Assembly (NCBI GenBank): GCA_009746045.1 | Contig: RPFO01001982.1 | Coordinates: forward strand, 1-20,098 | Reading direction: 5' to 3' | DNA from: Mesostigma viride | Lineage: Eukaryota > Streptophyta > Mesostigmatophyceae > Mesostigmatales > Mesostigmataceae | Length of the DNA: 20,098 bases | Shown here: positions 17,001 through 20,098 of the stretch, in pieces | Numbering within the stretch: position 1 is the stretch's first letter | Layout of the letters: every line of letters begins with the position of its first letter | Notes under the pieces: model-generated | Told to the model about the DNA's origin: nothing | Seen by the model: the letters and a program-made list of their open reading frames with translations, nothing else | Database searches by the model: none | Translations under genes and position numbers: made by a program

Positions 17001-18087
17001 AGCACGGCTCAAATGAATCACAACCTATTGGACCAGTAGACACACTGGCCAGGAGCACAGCACCGACAGGAGCACAGCATCATCACAGGAATCACGCTGG
17101 CAGGCCGTAAGGCCATCCATCGTTCCCCAACATGTAACTGTAACTCTTCCATTCCCTTTTCTTCCGATTCGACTCTCGTTGTCCTTTTTTACATCCATCC
17201 AGCCACCCCATTTTCCCTCCTGCTCCTAAACCCAAAACCCTAAACCCTAAACCCTAAGCCCAAAACCCAAAACCCTAAACAGCCACCCCCCTTTCCCTCC
17301 TGCTCCTGCTCCTGCTCCTCCTCCACCCCGCACCCTAACTCCCCACCCCCTAACCTAACCCAAGCCTTTCCTGGGCACGGTTTCCCATGCAACAAAGGAC
17401 ATTCTTTGCGCCAGCCAGGCATTTGCACCAGCCAGTTCTGTGGCAGGTACTGTCTATACAAGGTACGTACTGTGGGCTGGACACACGTACCGCGGGCCAC
17501 CCACGGTCGGGGTGGTACAGCTTCATGAAGCGTCGGTAGTTGGCCTTGATCTCGGCGGCTGCGGGACCAAGGTTCGCCGATTGATCGTTTGCATGGTTCG
17601 ATTCACATGCATTTGAAACGCACAAGGGAGGTAGTCCCATGGAGCACGGAGAATAAGACACGCACGCCAGAGGTTTTGAGGGAATGGGCACGCACTCTCC
17701 TCATCCCCACCTCAGCTAAGATGCCTGAAACGTCTGAATGGCGCTTTCACTGGCGCAGGTACGATGGGATGCAGTGAAGAATGGGATGGACGTTGCATGC
17801 CGCCAATAGCGTTCGCAGACGCAGGTTCCCACGAGCCAGGCCTAGGTCGGCACGCTGCAGTCATATTTCTGGCTGAGAATTTGCGACTTCCCACTCTGGT
17901 TGCCTCAGCTGGCCCTTCTTACCATCTGCGTCTCGCGGGACCTGAAGCAGTTCGTAGTAGTCGGGGGATGAGGAAGACGAAGGGCCTTCCTCAGACGACT
18001 TCGCCGCAACAGTCGCTCTCTTCCCTTTCTTCACCGGCACAGGAATCCGGATGCCAGGCTGCCGCTGGACACGCAATTTGGCCTTCC
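10801..18087 (-). CDS. J-domain (DnaJ/Hsp40) protein, seven-exon gene (span; start incomplete)
   Basis: Seven exons, 17923-18087, 17491-17558, 16279-16413, 15211-15290, 13315-13465, 11982-12173 and 10801-11052, join in one frame. They sum to 1043 nt, that is 346 residues plus stop after the first partial codon. Every acceptor is a CAG after a pyrimidine tract, and codon phases match at all six junctions (1, 0, 0, 2, 0, 0). Residues 42-105 form a complete J domain: DYYELLQV, helix II AEIKANYRRFMKLY, HPD at 70-72, EAYRTLSD, and REAYDKKL. J proteins stimulate Hsp70 ATPase through HPD. Residues 123-346 match no family I recognise. The basic, Ser/Ala-rich N-terminus suggests an organelle transit peptide (inference). 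The true start is not fixed, and a small exon could be missed in the long introns. Confidence 0.85.
11053..11981 (-). other. J gene intron F-G (929 bp)
   Basis: Begins with a probable GC donor and ends with cccctccag. It contains the 59-63-bp minisatellite (11316-11680). No other gene is visible within it; open frames on either strand show no domain. Confidence 0.6.
11316..11680. repeat. Minisatellite, six copies of 59-63 bp
   Basis: actcacacccctactagttg recurs at 11337, 11400, 11463, 11522, 11581 and 11640, followed by gagacacccg and (t/c)aaatcctttattcc. The first two periods are 63 bp (with an extra ggac), the later ones 59 bp. The array is intronic with respect to the J gene. Confidence 0.96.
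11982..12173 (-). CDS. J gene exon F
   Basis: Acceptor tttccctccag. It encodes AVGEMVITVEPDMRDT, an acidic stretch REEDGDAVDEL, then ARWLVQVSRWHEQPGKLIPG and EARVLK. Two candidate 3' ends keep frame. One is a GC donor, aag/gcaagg (at 11981), with good consensus around it. The other is ggc/gtagtt at 11969, which would add four residues. The GC donor gives a smooth join to the next exon (VLK then AFENAMKKF) and is preferred. Confidence 0.75.
12174..13314 (-). other. J gene intron E-F (1141 bp)
   Basis: Holds short imperfect repeats (aaggtgtatag(c/t)ga at 12184 and 12242; gaagccacgccagg near 12675 and 12725) and a 20-bp palindrome at 13163. Open frames on both strands (for example 12464-12829 minus, 12621-13091 plus) show no recognisable domain. 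Confidence 0.55.
13163..13182. repeat. 20-bp perfect palindrome
   Basis: atactatagtactatagtat equals its own reverse complement. It lies in the intron between exons E and F, in a stretch rich in tagta/agcta words. Confidence 0.9.
13315..13465 (-). CDS. J gene exon E
   Basis: Acceptor cccaatctccag preceded by a long C-run (the plus-strand poly-G at 13478-13502), donor ctgcag/gtacca. It encodes QYSELIHWVRQWGQTFLFSA, then ELPLPLPIQCDDVEGGARMA and FMGFKNKRLQ. The alternation of hydrophobic strands and the aromatic WVRQWGQTF segment look like a folded domain, but I recognise no family. Phase 2 in, phase 0 out. Confidence 0.8.
13590..13732. repeat. Degenerate tagctgtatagta repeat
   Basis: Many variants of agctgtatagtat, agctgtgtagtata and agctgtataatata follow one another at a spacing of about 13-20 bases. 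Simple-sequence-like, non-coding, intronic. Confidence 0.85.
13733..13903. mobile_element. Dispersed element, copy 2
   Basis: 171 bp matching copy 1 (4910-5076) from gacaaccagc to gagcgacta, with a small insertion (cgagcc) and several substitutions. It sits at the edge of the tagctgtatag repeat inside the intron between exons D and E. The sequence just after (agatgacctagacggtgggg) is not present next to copy 1, so the homology ends at gcgacta. Confidence 0.75.
14533..14583. repeat. 17-bp direct repeat, three copies
   Basis: tgacccacacgggttga at 14533 and 14550, with a third variant (tgacccacacgggtcaa) at 14567. Each copy contains an inverted pair (acccacacgggt), so it is locally palindromic. 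Intronic. Confidence 0.93.
15211..15290 (-). CDS. J gene exon D
   Basis: Acceptor cacttgttcag, donor acac/gtacgt. The 80-nt exon encodes VGPIPVREVVKTGRVEASCL and SDTQPYT. It ends in phase 2 (AC), and the next exon supplies C to make Thr. Alone it is short, and support comes from the splice sites and matching phase. No family recognised. A 26-bp minisatellite lies about 40 bp upstream of its acceptor. Confidence 0.7.
15291..16278 (-). other. J gene intron C-D (988 bp)
   Basis: Holds the 26-bp minisatellite (15330-15459), a 14-bp perfect palindrome atccatatatggat at 15927-15940 within a larger cat/atg-rich inverted region, and a C-run at 16207-16219. No gene recognised. Confidence 0.5.
15330..15459. 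repeat. 26-bp minisatellite, five copies
   Basis: (g)gccagttc(g/a)cttggttaaggacagga-like units start at 15330, 15356, 15382, 15408 and 15434 with an exact 26-bp period and progressive divergence (last: ggcagtacattttcttgagg). It lies just upstream, in gene sense, of exon D's acceptor. Confidence 0.93.
16279..16413 (-). CDS. J gene exon C: J-domain helices III and IV
   Basis: Acceptor ctgccccccccag before gatgacgg. It encodes DDGRSRTLVEAYRTLSD and RRLREAYDKKLRHHRTAF, matching the usual J-domain ending (EAYxxLSDxxxRxxYDxxL). The preferred donor is ctg/gtgcgt at 16278, because it leaves phase 0 and the next exon's best frame starts in phase 0. A gtgggg at 16297 would break phase. The exon end is therefore less certain than its start. 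Confidence 0.85.
16414..17490 (-). other. J gene intron B-C (1077 bp)
   Basis: Starts at donor gtacgtgt and ends with a C-rich tract and cag. It contains the telomere-like block (17227-17280), a ctcctgctcctgctcctg run (17298-17320) and G-rich stretches near 16420-16480. No other gene recognised. Confidence 0.55.
17227..17280. repeat. Interstitial telomere-like repeat (CCCTAAA)n
   Basis: Perfect and imperfect CCCTAAA units (aaaccctaaaccctaaaccc, with cccaaaa variants), about seven in all. The reverse complement is TTTAGGG, the telomere unit of plants and many green algae. A related ccctaacctaaccc follows at 17348-17361. It lies inside a J-gene intron, so it is interstitial rather than a chromosome end. 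Confidence 0.9.
17491..17558 (-). CDS. J gene exon B: helix II and HPD motif
   Basis: Acceptor tggtcccgcag, donor gcg/gtacgt. The 68-nt exon encodes AEIKANYRRFMKLYHPDRGW. It contains the invariant HPD tripeptide, the Hsp70-contacting loop, preceded by the expected basic amphipathic helix (K-A-N-Y-R-R-F-M-K-L-Y). Phase 1 in, phase 0 out. The intron separating it from exon A is 364 bp. Confidence 0.92.
17559..17922 (-). other. J gene intron A-B (364 bp)
   Basis: Donor gtaaga, acceptor tggtcccgcag. No repeat or gene seen inside. It is the shortest intron of the gene and splits the J domain between helix I and helix II. Confidence 0.75.
17923..18087 (-). CDS. J gene exon A: basic leader and J-domain helix I
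   Basis: Acceptor ttaccttcag before ggaaggcc, donor gatg/gtaaga. It encodes a Lys/Arg-rich leader (VKKGKRATVAAKSS), a Ser-rich linker (five consecutive serines) and PDYYELLQVPRDAD, the start of a J domain. It ends in phase 1: the last G joins CC of the next exon to give Ala. The upstream boundary is uncertain. The open frame continues upstream to an ATG at 18364 but with unconvincing sequence, and an alternative start at 18153 lies in another frame. Confidence 0.85.
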
Positions 18088-18153
18088 CTGAAGGTAATGG
18101 CCTCCCCCCACAAAGGTAGGAAGCACGGAGAGGGGCGATAATAGCGAGGCCAT
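18088..18153 (-). other. Possible 5' end of the J gene
   Basis: An ATG at 18153 (minus) opens MASLLSPLSVLPTF, which resembles the start of a chloroplast transit peptide, but it is in a different frame from exon A. A tiny intron (for example gtgggg ... tgtccag, 47 bp, joining to RQPGIRIP) would restore frame but is unusually short. A sequencing indel or a different first exon is equally possible. Confidence 0.3.
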
Positions 18154-18560
18154 GGTTGCGCGATAAAGAGGCTGACTTATACGGGTGAAACTCGTGCCAG
18201 TCCTGAGGCCGCTTCTTGTCACCACTCCCCAATCGCCTACGATCGGGCCAGGTCAAGTTACATGCCCAACAACGGTACGCCCGAAGTGGCAATTCCTCGC
18301 AGGCCGGCACGACGGTTCGTATGCATACCACTTCGGCGACTGGATGTGGGTAACTGCCGTGCAACTAACACAAATGACTGTGTAGAAAAGTATTTTTTGT
18401 CTGACAGTTGAGGATGTGAATGGTGATGCGCGTCTCCAAGAGTCGCATGGGAAGTCCACGTGGCAGTGCGAGGCTACCCGCGGAGATCTTCGTGCTGCGC
18501 GCGGTGCAATTCCAAGATGCCAACCATCGCGCGCCGCGCCCAATTTCCAAGATATTTATG
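18154..18560. other. Presumed upstream region of the J gene, no clear elements
   Basis: No gene recognised, and no convincing TATA box or initiator is visible for the minus-strand gene. It ends at the start of the 218-bp array. Confidence 0.4.
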
Positions 18561-20098
18561 TGTGGGCGGTTCCGCTTACGGCACTGTAGATAGCAGCTGA
18601 TGGGAACATGCAGAAAACTTAGGACCGCTAGCCCCTGCGCGGGTTTGAACTGGGGACTTCCGGATCCGACGGAACGACCAGTAAAAACTCCCACTTTATT
18701 TGCGCAATGCTTCTTGCCGGGAAGGTGGGCGAGTAAGTTTTCATTGCTATCCAGCCGAGGTGGGTTCCTATAAGGGAGTGTGGGCGGTTCCGCTTACGGC
18801 ACTGTAGATAGCAGCTGATGGGAACATGCAGAAAACTTAGGACCGCTAGCCCCTGCGCGGGTTTGAACTGGGGACTTCCGGATCCGACGGAACGACCAGT
18901 AAAAACTCCCACTTTATTTGCGCAATGCTTCTTGCCGGGAAGGTGGGCGAGTAAGTTTTCATTGCTATCCAGCCGAGGTGGGTTCCTATAAGGGAGTGTG
19001 GGCGGTTCCGCTTACGGCACTGTAGATAGCAGCTGATGGGAACATGCAGAAAACTTAGGACCGCTAGCCCCTGCGCGGGTTTGAACTGGGGACTTCCGGA
19101 TCCGACGGAACGACCAGTAAAAACTCCCACTTTATTTGCGCAATGCTTCTTGCCGGGAAGGTGGGCGAGTAAGTTTTCATTGCTATCCAGCCGAGGTGGG
19201 TTCCTATAAGGGAGTGTGGGCGGTTCCGCTTACGGCACTGTAGATAGCAGCTGATGGGAACATGCAGAAAACTTAGGACCGCTAGCCCCTGCGCGGGTTT
19301 GAACTGGGGACTTCCGGATCCGACGGAACGACCAGTAAAAACTCCCACTTTATTTGCGCAATGCTTCTTGCCGGGAAGGTGGGCGAGTAAGTTTTCATTG
19401 CTATCCAGCCGAGGTGGTTCCTATAAGGGAGTGTGGCGGTTCCGCTTACGGCACTGTAGATAGCAGCTGATGGGAACATGCAGAAAACTTAGGACCGCTA
19501 GCCCCTGCGCGGGTTTGAACTGGGGACTTCCGGATCCGACGGAACGACCAGTAAAAACTCCCACTTTATTTGCGCAATGCTTCTTGCCGGGAAGGTGGGC
19601 GAGTAAGTTTTCATTGCTATCCAGCCGAGGTGGGTTCCTATAAGGAGTGTGGGCGGTTCCGCTTACGGCACTGTAGATAGCAGCTGATGGGAACATGCAG
19701 AAAACTTAGGACCGCTAGCCCCTGCGCGGGTTTGAACTGGGGACTTCCGGATCCGACGGAACGACCAGTAAAAACTCCCACTTTATTTGCGCAATGCTTC
19801 TTGCCGGGAAGGTGGGCGAGTAAGTTTTTCATTGCTATCCAGCCGAGGTGGGCTCCTATAAGGGAGTGTGGGCGGTTCCGCTTACGGCACTGTAGATAGC
19901 AGCTGATGGGAACATGCAGAAAACTTAGGACCGCTAGCCCCTGCGCGGGTTTGAACTGGGGACTTCCGGATCCGACGGAACGACCAGTAAAAACTCCCAC
20001 TTTATTTGCGCAATGCTTCTTGCCGGGAAGGTGGGCGAGTAAGTTTTCATTTGCTATCCAGCTGAGGGGGTTCCTATAAGGGAGTGTGGAATCTCTTG
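18561..20098. repeat. Tandem array, seven copies of a 218-bp unit
   Basis: Units starting tgtgggcggttccgcttacg stand at 18561, 18779, 18997, 19215, 19432, 19648 and 19867, with the next boundary at about 20085 where sequence diverges (gtgtggaatctcttg). Copies differ by only a few bases or single-base indels, indicating recent expansion or gene conversion. On the minus strand each unit holds a tRNA-like B-box word (agttcaaaccc) after a possible stem-loop (ttccg ... cggaa). The repeated 94-residue open frames are not a gene: 218 is not a multiple of three, so each frame reads the same DNA twice in different registers. Confidence 0.97.

Noticed and set aside
17240-17500. Minus-strand open frame with Gln/Glu-Gly-rich sequence extending past exon B
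   Set aside because: It runs through the intron beyond the gtacgt donor and translates telomere-like and CTCCTG repeats; the J domain requires splicing to exon C.
18628-20000. Series of identical 94-120-codon minus-strand open frames
   Set aside because: They are read-throughs of the 218-bp array; the unit is not a multiple of three, so the peptide shows the same DNA in two registers. Copying of a real gene would keep one register.

Overview
The window looks like nuclear DNA of a eukaryote, probably an alga of the green lineage. The signs are interrupted GC-rich exons with spliceosomal boundaries, a short interstitial block of CCCTAAA (plant/green-algal type) telomere units, non-LTR retrotransposon debris, many satellite and minisatellite arrays, and a TGTAA motif (the usual green-algal polyadenylation signal) just after the one convincing stop codon. 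The species cannot be named from the sequence, and nothing bacterial or organellar is evident.

Layout. 1-411: unassigned. 412-2022: about 15 copies of a 109-bp tandem repeat. 2073-2367: frameshifted remnant of a Tudor-like domain. 2695-4470: minus-strand, 5'-truncated, frameshifted non-LTR retrotransposon with a CCHC-type zinc motif and a restriction-like endonuclease motif. 4517-4720: three copies of a 66-bp repeat. 4726-6540: ten copies of a ~173-bp AT-rich satellite, the first split by a 171-bp insertion that recurs at 13733-13903. 6626-10115: two decayed plus-strand copies of one LINE family. The first is cleanly interrupted by a 1177-bp TIR element (6825-8001) flanked by a 5-bp duplication, AAGCT.

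10801-18087 (minus strand): the main find is a split protein-coding gene that no single open frame reveals. Seven exons with matching splice phases encode at least 346 residues. The N-terminal part is a complete J domain (DnaJ/Hsp40) assembled from three exons, with HPD intact. About 240 residues follow that I cannot assign to a family. The six introns total about 6.2 kb and hold a telomere-like block, 26-bp, 59-63-bp and 17-bp minisatellites, palindromes and the second copy of the dispersed element. The start of the gene is unresolved; a possible transit-peptide-like N-terminus lies at 18153. The product is inferred to be an Hsp70 co-chaperone, possibly of the chloroplast.

18561-20098: seven nearly identical 218-bp tandem repeats carrying a tRNA-like B-box motif, running to the end of the window. 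Most other long open frames are repeat-derived or shadows: the 109-bp and 218-bp units are not multiples of three, so their open frames jump frame between copies.
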